This document shows, piece after piece, positions 34,240-44,529 of a DNA stretch of 64,000 nt. The notes under the pieces were generated by a model that saw nothing but the letters and a program-made list of their open reading frames with translations, was not told the DNA's origin and made no database searches. How positions within the stretch are numbered: the first letter of the stretch is position 1; every line of letters starts with the position of its first letter. Location: assembly GCA_963971405.1 (NCBI GenBank), contig OZ020491.1:2424910-2488909 (forward strand). The letters are read 5' to 3'. A program made the position numbers and the translations under genes. Source of the stretch: Psococerastis gibbosa. Lineage: Eukaryota > Arthropoda > Insecta > Psocodea > Psocidae.

Positions 34240-34510
34240 TGGAGACCGTTATCAATATGGCTGCTAGTGTAGCCTGACTAGAGAAGTACGCAATTTGGCG
34301 TGGAAAACCAGTGATAAGTTTAGCCTGCACAAGCTAAGTACAGAGTTTTTGACCGGGTCCAGGTATCCGTTCTGCTATGCTGCAGTGTGTAAGACTTGGA
34401 TATTTTTTGCGTTGGTACTTATTTCTGATAGTTGGCTTATGGTTAACGGCTGCCTCGTAAGGCATATTATGGCTCCCGCCGCTCCATTTAATGTATTTCA
34501 ATATAATTTC
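34240..34510 (+). repeat. Dispersed repeat R, copy 2
   Basis: Direct repeat of 30065-30320, in the same orientation, directly after a TATAGTCCACGC MITE. Confidence 0.65.
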
Positions 34511-34639
34511 TACACACTTCAAAATTTTTCACACTTTTATACAGAAATGTGATACATATAGTGCATATATAATGTAATAATGTAATACAATATAATGTGA
34601 TAATTTAAATATATACAGTATATAATGTCCTGAAGAACT

Positions 34640-34830
34640 TTTTATAGTGGCCCGTTGGTTCCTTGTCCAATGCCAACGACCACATGGATTTCAAACATTA
34701 TTTATATTGTGTCCGGATGGATTTTGTGCCATTGACAAACTCGTATGCGCCCTCGATATTAACCTACACCAGCTGCAAGCGATAATGGACAAGCTGAGAC
34801 AAGCTACCATTGACGCAATAAAACATGACT
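34640..34830 (-). repeat. SINE family A body fragment
   Basis: CCTTGTCCAATGCCAACGAC, TTTTGTGCCATTGACAAAC and AGCTGAGACAAGCTACCATT recur at 42760-42880 and 56280-56715. Orientation is judged from the full copy at 42655-42990. The head is missing. Confidence 0.55.
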
Positions 34831-34838
34831 TTACTTAA

Positions 34839-35987
34839 GGCGCCCATTCCATTGACCGGCTAGGGCTATTTCCAAAAACAGTGACGTGGTAGCAGACATT
34901 CAAGACTTAGGTTGCGTTTCCACCGATCTCGCATTGCAGAATGCAAATGACATTGTCGGAAATTAGAATTTTTCTTTTTATAGAAATCTATTAAAATGTT
35001 TGTAATTAACATATCCCATGACGCCATTTTTTAATTTTAGTTTGTTTGTTTGTGATTTTACTGTATGATCATTGATCAATTTTAACTATGGCATAGAGGA
35101 AAATAAACATTTCCGTCAATTCTGCAATGCGAGGTCGGTGGAGACGCCACCTAGATTAGATTAGATTAGATTAGTAATGGGGCGATGCTGCTACTTGAGC
35201 TTGGCTCACTTTGACCTTAAAGATCTATTGTGAATCCCCGTACTTTTAGTCCTGGTCAGTCAGCAGGTCCCGTAAAAACCTGCACAACTGCCCAGGGGCC
35301 AACTGGCAAGCCTCCCTTGGTGATAGAAACCAAGAGGACGTTGCTAGCAGTCGTCTGTTCTTTACTGCCGGACACGAGCAGATGATATGCTCAGCAGTCT
35401 CAGCCTTTTCTTTGCAGAATCGGCAGGTGTCATTCAAGACTTTACCCATGTTCTTTAAATGGTAGTTCACGTGGCAGTGTCCTGTGAGTGCACTTGTAAG
35501 TACCTTAAGTTCAGGCTTGCTGAGGTTCAGTGCTTTGGCGGTATAGCTCTTAGAGTGAGTGAGGAATATTTTGGATTGTCTGTGGCCTGTGACAGACTTC
35601 CAGTATGCTTCCTTTCTCTTTTCTTCCCATAGGCCAATCTCTAGGGTTTGGCGGTTTCTCGGGAAGGCGCAGAAGGGTTCAGGCCCAATGAAGGGTAGCG
35701 CGCTCCCTTCTCTCGCCAAGGCGTCGGCATTTTCATTGCCTTCGATCCCGGCGTGTCCTGGAACCCACATGAGGGTGACTTTATTCGTCACCCCCAATGC
35801 GTTGAGTGCAAGCATACATTCCCACACTGCTTGGACTCGTAGCTATTCGAGTCCAGCGCAAGTAGGGAAGCCATGCTGTCGGAGATAATGAATATCTTGC
35901 TGTGGCGGTAAGCCACCTAAGTCTTGAATGTCTGCTACCACGTCACCGTTTTGGAAATAGCCCTAGCCGGTCAATGGAATGGGCACC
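34839..35987. mobile_element. Composite palindromic MITE, copy 2, split by a LINE
   Basis: The left arm and core (34839-35151) and the right arm (35912-35987) match the 19783 element. TAA lies at both edges. The right arm was interrupted by the LINE 35152-35911. Confidence 0.85.
35152..35911 (-). mobile_element. 5'-truncated LINE with RNase H and (TAATC)n tail
   Basis: The minus-strand ORF carries the end of an RNase H domain (ISDSMASL, then VTLMWVPGHAGIEGNENADA) and the downstream Cys/His motif (CRFCKEKAETAEHIICSCP), as in I/R1-group non-LTR elements. The N-terminal part reads in another frame, so one frameshift is present. The 3' tail on the minus strand is (TAATC)n, seen on + as TAGAT repeats at 35152-35174. 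The flanks GCCACC (35146-35151, 35912-35917) are the target duplication. Confidence 0.85.
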
Positions 35988-36386
35988 TAACAGATGCGAG
36001 CCAAAGGTAAGCATTGGTGTGTAAAGGTGTGAACTACTAAGTTGAGCTACCGAAAAACGAATTCCGGAATATTTAACCATAATTTTTAAAACATGTCAGA
36101 TCATTTCAAATCATTCAAATCAAACCCCCTGAGCCTAAAACCACCCTCGTACGTGCCAAATGAAATCTCCCTAAAAAATTTGGGATTTCTTAAATGTAAG
36201 CTGCTTAGCCGTTTTTCGTATTTGGCGTATGCTTTTATGTATGTATACGCACTGAGGCCACGGGGTCTTTTTCACCCTCTGCTGTGTATATGCATAACTT
36301 CTTGCTCCTCAAAACCTGCAAAAAGTTTAAGTTCACCGGAGAGTTTCATCAAATCTGTCAACGCTATCAAAAGTACCTACACCTAA
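35988..36386. other. Intergenic DNA, nothing recognised
   Basis: AT-rich spacer without a clear element. Confidence 0.4.
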
Positions 36387-36517
36387 GGCGCAAATTACAC
36401 CGACCTCGCATTTGATATTGATCCAGATATTGACGTGGTAGCAGACATTAAAGACATGCTAAAAATGTCTGCTACCACGTCAATATCTGGATCACTATCA
36501 AATGTGTAATTTGCGCC
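36387..36517. mobile_element. Small palindromic MITE of the TAGCAGACATT family
   Basis: GGCGCAAATTACACCGACCT at the left, GGTCACTATCAAATG-like inverse and GTAATTTGCGCC at the right. The centre GACGTGGTAGCAGACATTAA pairs with TGTCTGCTACCACGTC. Edges TAA/TTA. Its terminal ACACCGACCTCGCATT resembles the inner repeat of the 380-bp composites. Confidence 0.82.
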
Positions 36518-36999
36518 TTAATATGTGGTTGAGAGCCCTGGAACGTCGGTAACCTGCCGTCTATTTGGTTGCGGGGACTGAAGTGTAGCTTAACCCAATT
36601 GAAAAACTATATTCTATCGTGTATGCATCAAAAACTCAAAAGTAAACCTTCTTCATGTTATGCAAAAACCTTTCCTTTATGATCATGCAGTCGATATACG
36701 GTTTATTGAAAAGAGCGCATTTGAAGACAAAGGCATGGGTTTATTGTCAACTCTTAGTCAATGTTTACTTGGGGGGTTTATTATGACGGAAAAGACTTTA
36801 TATAAAGCGCCGAAATTCAATATGGCGACATCCAATTTTGACTCCTCGAAACTTTTCAAATTTTATTGCAAGTTGTTTTTGGTTGATTTCTTCCGCTACG
36901 TCGACACGTGGCTTAAAACGAGAGAATCATCGGAAATAATAGAATTTGAAGGTAAACGTATAATGTCATAATATGAAAAAAAAACACTATTTGTTCAGT
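36518..36999. other. Intergenic DNA with one weak ORF
   Basis: A 103-codon + strand ORF (36660-36971) has no recognisable similarity, no clear promoter or splice context, and is not called a gene. Confidence 0.35.
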
Positions 37000-37140
37000 T
37001 ATTAAGCCAACCTAGCGGAGTTAGGGCGGTTTCAAAGCCTCAACAAGGAATTTGGGGCCGGCTGCTTTACATGCCCCCTGAAGCATGGCCAGAAAATATA
37101 GAAAGTGTGGGATTATGTACTCAGTACTGCACTTGTACTC
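37000..37140 (-). repeat. SINE family B, diverged copy
   Basis: On + it begins TTAAGCCAACCTAGCGGAGT (inverse of the shared 3' tail), continues through GCATGGCCAGAAAATATAG and ends in a degraded tRNA-like head (AAGTGTGGGATTATG). Confidence 0.55.
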
Positions 37141-37183
37141 GTTTCAAACTCATAACAAATTATAGCCTACTTCTACTTTTTAG

Positions 37184-37388
37184 TATAGTCCACGCAAAAT
37201 GAGAAAAGTATGGACATGGAATGTTTTGATCGTGTGGAACACTGTAAAAATATTCTTCGCACAATTTTTGTTATGCTTTGTATCCAATGCAACAAGGTAA
37301 CACAAAATGGTGCAAGGAATATTTTTACTGTGTTCCACAGGATCAAAACATTCCATGTCCATACTTTTCTCATTTTGCGTGGACTATA
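37184..37388. mobile_element. TATAGTCCACGC MITE, copy 3
   Basis: 205 bp. Both ends match copy 1 (TATAGTCCACGC, GCGTGGACTATA). TA at the edges. Confidence 0.82.
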
Positions 37389-37613
37389 TCTGCTTATCCC
37401 GAGTAATGAGCAAAAGCTTGAGAAACGTAGGTGAAATTATGAATATAGAGCCCGACATTTTACCTATGAAGAAAAGCTTTGCTCTTGCTCAAAATAGAAA
37501 TACAAGCGTATACTGTGGTATAGTATAGAGTATTGTGCTGAGTGTTTAGAGTGTAGAGAGGAAGGGATATATAGAGGTACCTTGCACGGTACCTACGCGA
37601 GGATTAGCAGTAG

Positions 37614-38124
37614 CAAGGCCGGTACTAAATGGGGGGTCCAGGGGGTACCGACCCCTCCCGAAATATTTGCAGTGTACACTAGATAGAATGAAGTTTTAAA
37701 TATATTGAGGTTGCCTCACCTCTTATGACGTCAGATGGACCCCTCCAGAAATATTTGCAGTGTACACTAGATAGAATGAAGTTTTAAATATATTGAGGTT
37801 GCCTCACCTCCTATGACGCCAGATGGACCCCTCCAGAAATATTTGCAGTGTACACTAGATAGAATGAAGTTTTAAATATATTGAGGTTGCCTCACCTCCT
37901 ATGACGCCAGATGGACCCCTCCAGAAACATTTGCAGTGTACACTAGATAGAATGAAGTTTTAAATATATTGAGGTTGCCTCACCTCTTATGACGTCAGAT
38001 GGACCCCTCCAGAAATATTTGCAGTGTACACTAGATAGAATGAAGTTTTAAATATATTGAGGTTGCCTCACCTCCTATGACGTCATATGGACCCCTCCCG
38101 AAAAAAATTCTGGCTACGGCCTTG
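37614..38124. mobile_element. hAT-type MITE, CAAGGCCG family, with internal satellite
   Basis: Left CAAGGCCGGTA and right CTGGCTACGGCCTTG are inverse ends. The 8-bp duplication AGCAGTAG (37606-37613, 38125-38132) is perfect. Most of the inside is a five-unit tandem array. Confidence 0.9.
37650..38089 (+). repeat. Five tandem 88-bp units inside the MITE
   Basis: Unit starts are at 37650, 37738, 37826, 37914 and 38002, exactly 88 bp apart. Each begins GACCCCTCC and includes TTTGCAGTGTACACTAGATA and TTGCCTCACCTC. A partial unit follows at 38090. Confidence 0.95.
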
Positions 38125-38132
38125 AGCAGTAG

Positions 38133-39205
38133 AACACAAAAGTACGGGATTTAAAGATATTCGGATTATTAATTAATAGGACCTTACTTCAATACTGTGA
38201 AGTAGAAACTTTTAAACTATTCTTATTTATGACTTTGGGTGAATAGTACAACATTTGGAAGTATACACACTGAAAGTAACCACGGCCCAACCGCCTCTAT
38301 GAGGTTCTGTAGGGACAGTTTTGGTCACTAGGTTCGCTGACGACAAACCGATATCCATATTATTCAAAATGGCCGCCGTTTGCATGTGAAAACTAAGCTC
38401 TTAGCATCTAATTAATTCTTTTAATATTTTTTATAATGTTTTTACTATGCCTGGACCTTATTTCGCTGCATATAATTTAATATATATATATATTCTCCAT
38501 GATTTATAGAAAAATATCACTTTAAAATAATACGTAAATAAAAATCATTTTAAAATTATATTGAGGCTTATGGAAAAATCAACGCTCTGATATATCATTG
38601 CAACTGGTGCTGCCATCTACAAAATGACGTCACAAATGATACTCATTCGACTGTATGATGATACAGTAGGTACCTATTCTATAACTCCGGCCTTTTTTAC
38701 CTAATTATATGGTTGATAGTAAAATAAGATTGATTTCAGTGATGGCCAGGTATATTCTTGACAAAGGATGACTATTACTGGTATCTAAGCAGACTTCACG
38801 TATTTATATATCCCACGATCAGCAATAAAACTAACTTGTAAAATGCGGGCGCAGAGTTTTAAAAAGCGATTCCCTCTGCAGAGACACAAACTCTTCAGAA
38901 CCAATAATGAGACACAGACTGAGGGAAGAGGGGGATATCTCTACACAAAGCCCGGCTACAACCCCTCCCCCCCCCCCAACCGCCCCCTATATAAAACTTT
39001 CCACGCGCAAGAAAACGTCGAAAAAAAAGAACATCACAATGTTGATGCAAAACTTTTTAAGGAAACCTCCCGAGATAGGAACAAATATTTTAAAAGATTA
39101 TCCAAAGTTTTTGCAGAATATAGAAGAAGATCCTTTATTATAAAATTTCTTGGAGCGCTCATAGCAAGGGTTGATTGAAACTACTATATTTTGGTTAGAA
39201 TGGAA
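38133..39205. other. Intergenic DNA, nothing recognised
   Basis: Includes a C run near 38967-38978 but no clear element or gene. Confidence 0.4.
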
Positions 39206-39554
39206 TACAGGGTGTCCCATGAATGGTAGATTATCTAGTAAGGGGAGATAGCTGGAATCATAATATGGAGAAATAAGTGAACGGTCTACCACCTATACAG
39301 AGTGTGACATGGATTTTTGTGAAATCGATTTAATACTTTTATATAGCCAAGCCCTTAGTGAGTCCACCCAACCTGGGCTGGTCATTAAAAAAAAATACAA
39401 ACGATTTCACAATAAGCCACACCACACCCTGTTACTGGCATGTCGTTCACTTTAGACCAGCGCGGGTAGATGAATTTGTTCATATCAACTCTATTTGATT
39501 CTAGCTACCGCCCCTTATATACCGGATTATCTAGCGCTTGCAGCACACCCTGTA
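39206..39554. mobile_element. Possible MITE with TACAGGGTGT ends
   Basis: Left TACAGGGTGTCCC pairs with right GCACACCCTGTA, with TA at the edges. There are further ACACCCTGT copies inside. The inner arms are weak, so the boundaries are uncertain. Confidence 0.45.
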
Positions 39555-39968
39555 TAAGCGATTTTGAGTTTTCATAGCTTAAGGTTAAATAGCTGAGAAG
39601 AATATTGGATTGAAATATTTCGGCAGTCGCACGTCAGCAACATACGACCGTTTTATCTTATTTCTGTCTTATGCTGAGGTTTAAAGGGAACTTTAGGAAT
39701 GATGGTGTGCAAGGTTACCAAATTAAAATGGATCCTCTCCAAGGACGGATACAGGGGGGGGGGCAGAGGGGGTAGCTGCCCCCCAAAATTTGGTAAATCT
39801 ATTGTAAATTAATTTATTACGCTCTGATTTAATCGATCCTATATATGTTTTTCTTACAATACAATACAATATATATTTCCTTTAAATTATACAATACATG
39901 TAAAGTATAAGATAAAATCGTCAGAGTATCGTAAAAATCAGGTAGTTCTGTCATTGTCATTGTGCTAG

Positions 39969-41046
39969 CAGTGCCGGATTAACCCCTGGGGGGCCGGGGG
40001 CACAAGATGTGGGGGGGCCGTGGGTGCAAACCAGAGGCGGACGAAGCGGTCCCAGACAGAGGCGGTTCCTGACCTCATAAAAGGGGGAAGCACTTGTCAG
40101 TAGCGTAACGATAGGTTTGCGAAGGTGTATAATTTGGTGCCGGAGACAGAGGGGTGAAATATTGGGGTTTTCCACATTTTGAGAGCAAGAAAGCTTATAT
40201 GTTACTGAGAATAAATATAATTATGGACAAGGGGGCCCGGGGGTCCCCCGGGAGAAATTTTTTGAAAAATAGGGCTGAAATGGTGAAGTTTTGCGCATTA
40301 TGAGTGCTGTAACAATTAGATTTTAGAGGCAAAGAATATAACTGCTGTCCAAAGGGGAGGGGGGGGGGGCGCAATTGCCCGCAGTGCCGGTCGCTGCGTC
40401 CGCCTCTGGTCCCAGACCTCATAAAAGGGGGAGGCACTTGTCAGTAGGTTTTCGAAGAGGGCGGTGTATAATTTGGCGCCCCTCCACCCATTTCGACTAA
40501 ATGGGGAAAGCCGTTCTCATGGACGTATGCAGCTTTTAAATTAATGACCTTAGTTCGGTTCGGAGGATATGAAGGTGGATCCGGGGGTCTCCCACGGGTG
40601 AAATTTTTTGAAAAATAGGCTGAAATATTGAGGTTTTACACATTTTGAAAGCAATAAATTTAAGGTTTATATATGAATTACAGGGAATTAATATAATTGT
40701 GAACTAGTGGGGCTCGGAGGTCTCCTTCTGGTAAAAGTTTTTGAAAAATTGATCTGAAATATTGGGATTCTACACATTTTGAGAGGAATAACATTTATAA
40801 ATTACGGGGAATTAATATATGTAATTGGGAACAGGGGGCCGGGGGTCTCCCCCTGGAGAATTTTTTTGATAAATAGGGCTGAAATAGTGGGGTTTCACTT
40901 TCAATTTTTACTTTTAATTTCTATTTTTTTTAAAAATTTTATTATAAAAATATCTCATTCTGGGGGGGGGGGGGGGGCGGAATTTTAGGCATTTCTGGGG
41001 GGGCGGGGGCCTGTGCCCCAAGTGCCCATGGGTTAATCCGGCACTG
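39969..41046. mobile_element. hAT-type element, CAGTGCCGGATTAACCC ends, nested
   Basis: Left CAGTGCCGGATTAACCC and right GGGTTAATCCGGCACTG are perfect inverse ends. The 8-bp duplication TGTGCTAG (39961-39968, 41047-41054) is perfect. Repeated GAAATTTTTTGAAAAATAG modules lie inside. No transposase. Confidence 0.93.
40057..40408. mobile_element. hAT-type element, CAGAGGCGG ends, innermost
   Basis: The 8-bp duplication GTCCCAGA (40049-40056 and 40409-40416) is perfect and the ends are CAGAGGCGG / CCGCCTCTG. A second left-end-like CAGAGGCGGACG at 40032 matches the right end more fully, so the locus may be a self-insertion or a rearrangement. Confidence 0.7.
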
Positions 41047-41139
41047 TGTGCTAGTGTCTTATTTCTTATTTTGACCCATAACTACCCCCCCCCCCCAAAA
41101 AAAAAAATAGGCTGGATCCGTCCCTTATTCTCTCATGTG

Positions 41140-41375
41140 TGTTGAAGAGGGAACAGCCATTCGTATGTTAGCAGATAGAACTATAGAAGGGTTAATATAC
41201 CAAGATGCAAGAGAACCCGCATCAGGTAACTATAGGGCAACTAGAGCAGCCCTAAACAAGGTGCCCCAAGGGAGAAGGCGAGTCGGACGGCCAAGGATGC
41301 GATAGCAGGACGTTGTCGAGGTGGATCTGGCGTACCTTGACGTCGATGACTGGCGATGTGGTGATAGAAGGGTTA
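41140..41375 (+). mobile_element. LINE 3' coding scrap
   Basis: A broken frame reads GRRRVGRPRMR, then DVVEVDLAYLDVDDWRCGDR, typical of the end of CR1/RTE-like reverse-transcriptase ORFs (GR.RW...V..DL...G..DW). One in-frame stop is visible. Confidence 0.55.
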
Positions 41376-42654
41376 TATCTTGTACATACATCTGCAGAAG
41401 TGCCAGCAGTCAAAGTAAAGTTCTCAACCAGTAAGGATGCAGACGAGAAGAGAACCGGTCCAAGAGCAAAATCCGAATCACTGGAGGCACCTACAGCATA
41501 ATATTTCTCAATATGAACTTACGCCATTTAACAAAGAATTATTCTGGAAGGCGAGGAGAGCAGCTAATAACTTGAACTTCTGTTTAGTATGAGTTCATTG
41601 GGCCTATTGTGGGCGATTATTTTTAATCTTAATCTGGGATTAAAATGTAAACAAGATAATTTTATTATGAGATAGATTATAGATAGATAGAAAATCTGTG
41701 TCCTATTTATAAATAAATAAATAAATCGGTGAAAATAAAATTACAAAGCTACAAGCCGACGCGGGGGAGGGTGGCACAATTAACCTACCAGTATTAAAAA
41801 TTTTTAATTTTAATTTTTACTTAATTCTTCTGTGCTTAGTTTATTTAAGTAGTTTATTTATTTATTTATTTATCATATTGACTTAGACTATATGTATTAC
41901 ATTTAAGGGGCAATGTCCTTGCCCTGTTGTAATATAACTAATAATAATAATAAACAATAATAAACATTAACAATTTGTGAAATGCATACCTACCTGAACA
42001 TGTAAAAAAATAAGCATAGCGTAGTTCGTTTTCTGTCCTATGAGTGATTTCCCGTTTGTAGGCCGAAAACGGGTATACTACCCTACTTTTTACTGCCCCC
42101 CCCCCCCTCCTGCCTATATACTTGTATAAGTAGCGCTTACAACGATAGTTTGTATAGAATAAGGTAAGATGAATGGCTCTGTAGTATTGTCCGGCATTCC
42201 AAGTAAAACGAGAAAATTCAATACAAAATGTATCCCTTCATTCTCTGTTAAAAGAAAAAGAGAGCAATAAATACAGGGAATTGCTAAGTAAGCATTAATC
42301 TTATTGTGGGCTTAAAAATTCAAAGGCCGGCCGGCCTTAATACTAAATTATTGACCGGGGAAGGGGAGGGGTTAGCGATATATTGCTGACTGCTGAGCAA
42401 ATGAAAAATCAGAGGGTGCTCATTCGTAGTGATTTAATTCTTTACGTAGACTAATGAATGTGATTAACTGGGTCCCGAAGATCACGAGATCACTTATATA
42501 AAAATTATATTGTAGAAGAGACAATCCTGCGCAGTTTTTTTCCAATGTATACAATACTAAATAGGTATTTCCATATTTCTTACTAATTTTATAAATAGGT
42601 ACCGTACCTATAAATCAATAAAGGATTTTTTAAATGACTTTTATGGACCCCTTA
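41376..42654. other. Intergenic DNA with a foldback scrap
   Basis: About 41612-41690 carries one arm of the CGGCGATTATT foldback family (GGGCGATTATTTTTAATC, GGGATTAAAATGTAAAC). A C run lies near 42095-42107. No gene recognised. Confidence 0.45.
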
Positions 42655-42990
42655 AATAAATAAATAAATAAATAAGGACTTTTTTGTTGTTCTATTAGGT
42701 ACTGAGCCAACCTAGCGGAGTTAGGGCTACAAAGCCCTCTCTTACACTCAACTAGGAAGGCCCGGGACCCCTTGTCCAATGCCAACGACCCCATGGATTT
42801 TGGACATTTTTTGTATTGTTTCCGTATGCATTTTTGGCCATTGGCAGACTGGTATACTATCTCGATGTTACCGAAATTAGATGATATGCAAAAAACTGGA
42901 CTTGGCGGGATTCGAACCCACGATCTACACCTAACCGGGGCGTCGTCTTAACCGCTGGACTACAAGCCCCGACAAGTCCAGTAAATGCCA
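42655..42990 (-). repeat. tRNA-derived SINE, family A, fullest copy
   Basis: On the minus strand: a tRNA-like head with GGGGCTTGTAGTCCAGCGG and B box GGTTCGAATCCCGCCAAGTC, a T run, TCTAATTTCGGTAACATCG, the GGCATTGGACAAGGGGTCCC body, then the shared tail TTGAGTGTAAGAGAGGGC and CTCCGCTAGGTTGGCT, ending in a (TTTA) run. It looks complete. Further head-side sequence to 43195 suggests a dimer with a second partial copy. Confidence 0.75.
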
Positions 42991-43569
42991 AATCCTCTAC
43001 TTATGCTCTTATTGACATGATTCGTGTTGCTAGACAGGTTAGCACAACACCACAACTATCTAACCGAACAGGTCTGTGAGCTGACTTAATTGCATAAAGG
43101 CAATGCTTTATTCATTACATTGCAGTATTATATGGTATATACACTGACATTAAATTAACTTTGGTTGAAGAGGTAACCTCCTCGTTATAAATAATAAGAG
43201 TACATTCTGTTATTTTTAATTATTATTGTTTAATTAGGTAGTTTTATCATTATGATGTATAGGCCTAATTATTTTGTAATGTACAATAACATGTATGATG
43301 ATTATTTATAGAATTTGGCGCCACCCCTCGTTACGCTACTGCATGGAATTACCAAAAAACTAATTTAATATTAGTATGAGTGCCTGACTATGTAAATTAA
43401 AAAATAGTTTAAAATTTTTTTTTTGAAAATGGCATAACCGCAATTTTGCAGGAATAATAGAGAGAAACGCATGAATAGAAAACATTCTGTATTTTTTTTA
43501 AGTTTTTGTTGTTTGCCCAACTAAGCCCTATTTTACTTGACTGTGGTCTGTGGCATGCTTACCATAGAG
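42991..43569. other. SINE-related sequence, then unrecognised DNA
   Basis: 42991-43195 matches the non-tRNA part of the 545-840 SINE copy in inverse orientation (CACAACTATCTAACCG; TTAACTTTGGTTGAAGAGG). Nothing is recognised from there to 43569. Confidence 0.5.
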
Positions 43570-44124
43570 CAGGGGTTCTCAAAGTGTGGGTCGCGACCCC
43601 AAAGCCGGTCGCGAAAAATTTCCAAGTGGGTCGCGGTGTGGTCTCGTCGGCCAGTTATACACTAGATAGAATTGAATTGAATGACAAGTTTTTTTTCCAA
43701 TTTAAGTCATATATTTTTTAAAGATTGGCGGGAACGGGATTGGCGGCCGAAACCAATAAAATAAACGCGGAAACCCACCATTTTCTGCTTACAATTGCAA
43801 AACATTTCCTCCGGGGGAGAAACCCGGGCCCCCCCTTTTTAGAGCCGTAAAAAGAATGCGTGGAAACCCGTTTCCTTTGGTCTATCCATTGAAAAGTTTG
43901 CCTCGGGGGAGGGGGGGGGGGTAGTAAGAGGTATCATATTTATCTGGATCCACCTCCTGATTTGCCCCCCCTCCCTTGTTCCTATTCCTGCGTACGCCCA
44001 TGGACTGTAAGGCTTTTTTTTAGGAAGGAAATTGAAGTAAAAATTGCAATGTAGAAATTAGTGGGTCGCGATGGAATTTTATATCATTTAGGGGTCAGCG
44101 ATGAAAAAAGTTTGAGAACCTCAG
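43570..44124. mobile_element. hAT-type MITE, CAGGGGTTCTCAAA ends
   Basis: Left CAGGGGTTCTCAAAGTGTGG and right TTTGAGAACCTCAG are inverse, with GTGGGTCGCG repeated near both ends. The 8-bp duplication CCATAGAG (43562-43569, 44125-44132) is perfect. A long G run lies inside near 43908-43921. Confidence 0.9.
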
Positions 44125-44207
44125 CCATAGAGAATGTAAAGGAGGAAGGGATATTGTACATACTTTGCGTGTCCATGAATATACGCATTTAATAAATAAA
44201 TAAATAT

Positions 44208-44335
44208 TGACGTTTTGTTCTATTACTAAGCCAACCTAGCGAAGCCTGGCCAAGTGCCAAGTGTGGGACTCGAACCAACAACCTTTCGGGTGAAAGTCGG
44301 AGTCTATACCACTCCTCTACCTATACAGGTCCTGA
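44208..44335 (-). repeat. SINE family B, head and tail with short body
   Basis: On the minus strand: tRNA-like head GGTAGAGGAGTGGTATAGAC, CCCGAAAGGTTGTTGGTTCG, AGTCCCAC, then CTTGGCCAGGCTTCGCTAGG and TTGGCTTAGTAATAGAAC. The body between head and tail is deleted. Confidence 0.65.
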
Positions 44336-44393
44336 CCATTTAAGTGGGTTGTCCAAAATCAAGCGGCTTGGACGGCTTTGTCGTTTGCTTCAT

Positions 44394-44524
44394 GGCGCTT
44401 ATTCAACCACGTCAATAAATGTGGTATTGACGTTTTAGCAGATATTAAAGACAGTCTAAAAATGTCTGCTACCACGTCAATATCACATTTACTATTGACT
44501 ATTGACGTAGGTGGAATAAGCGCC
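44394..44524. mobile_element. Small palindromic MITE of the TAGCAGACATT family
   Basis: GGCGCTTATTCAACCACGTC to GAATAAGCGCC, with GTTTTAGCAGATATTAAAGA paired to ATGTCTGCTACCACGTC in the centre. Confidence 0.82.
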
Positions 44525-44529
44525 AATGC

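Larger units (their letters stand above)
39740..41126. mobile_element. hAT-type MITE, CAAGGACGGATACAG ends, outermost
   Basis: Left CAAGGACGGATACAGG and right CTGGATCCGTCCCTT are near-inverse. The 8-bp flanks ATCCTCTC and ATTCTCTC differ at one base. G run after the left end, C run before the right end. It hosts the element 39969-41046. Confidence 0.75.

Noticed and set aside
35152-35174. A telomeric repeat tract
   Set aside because: The TAGAT pentamer is not the insect TTAGG repeat and sits exactly at the 3' end of a LINE, so it is the element's tail.
36660-36971. A 103-codon hypothetical gene
   Set aside because: No similarity, no start context or splice support, AT-rich intergenic setting; such a length is expected by chance in 64 kb.
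37650-38089. A CRISPR array
   Set aside because: The units are contiguous 88-bp tandem repeats without spacers, inside a eukaryotic MITE.
42890-42990. A functional tRNA gene on the minus strand
   Set aside because: It has A and B boxes but is followed by a SINE body and tail and recurs at 48455 and 715; the cloverleaf is imperfect.
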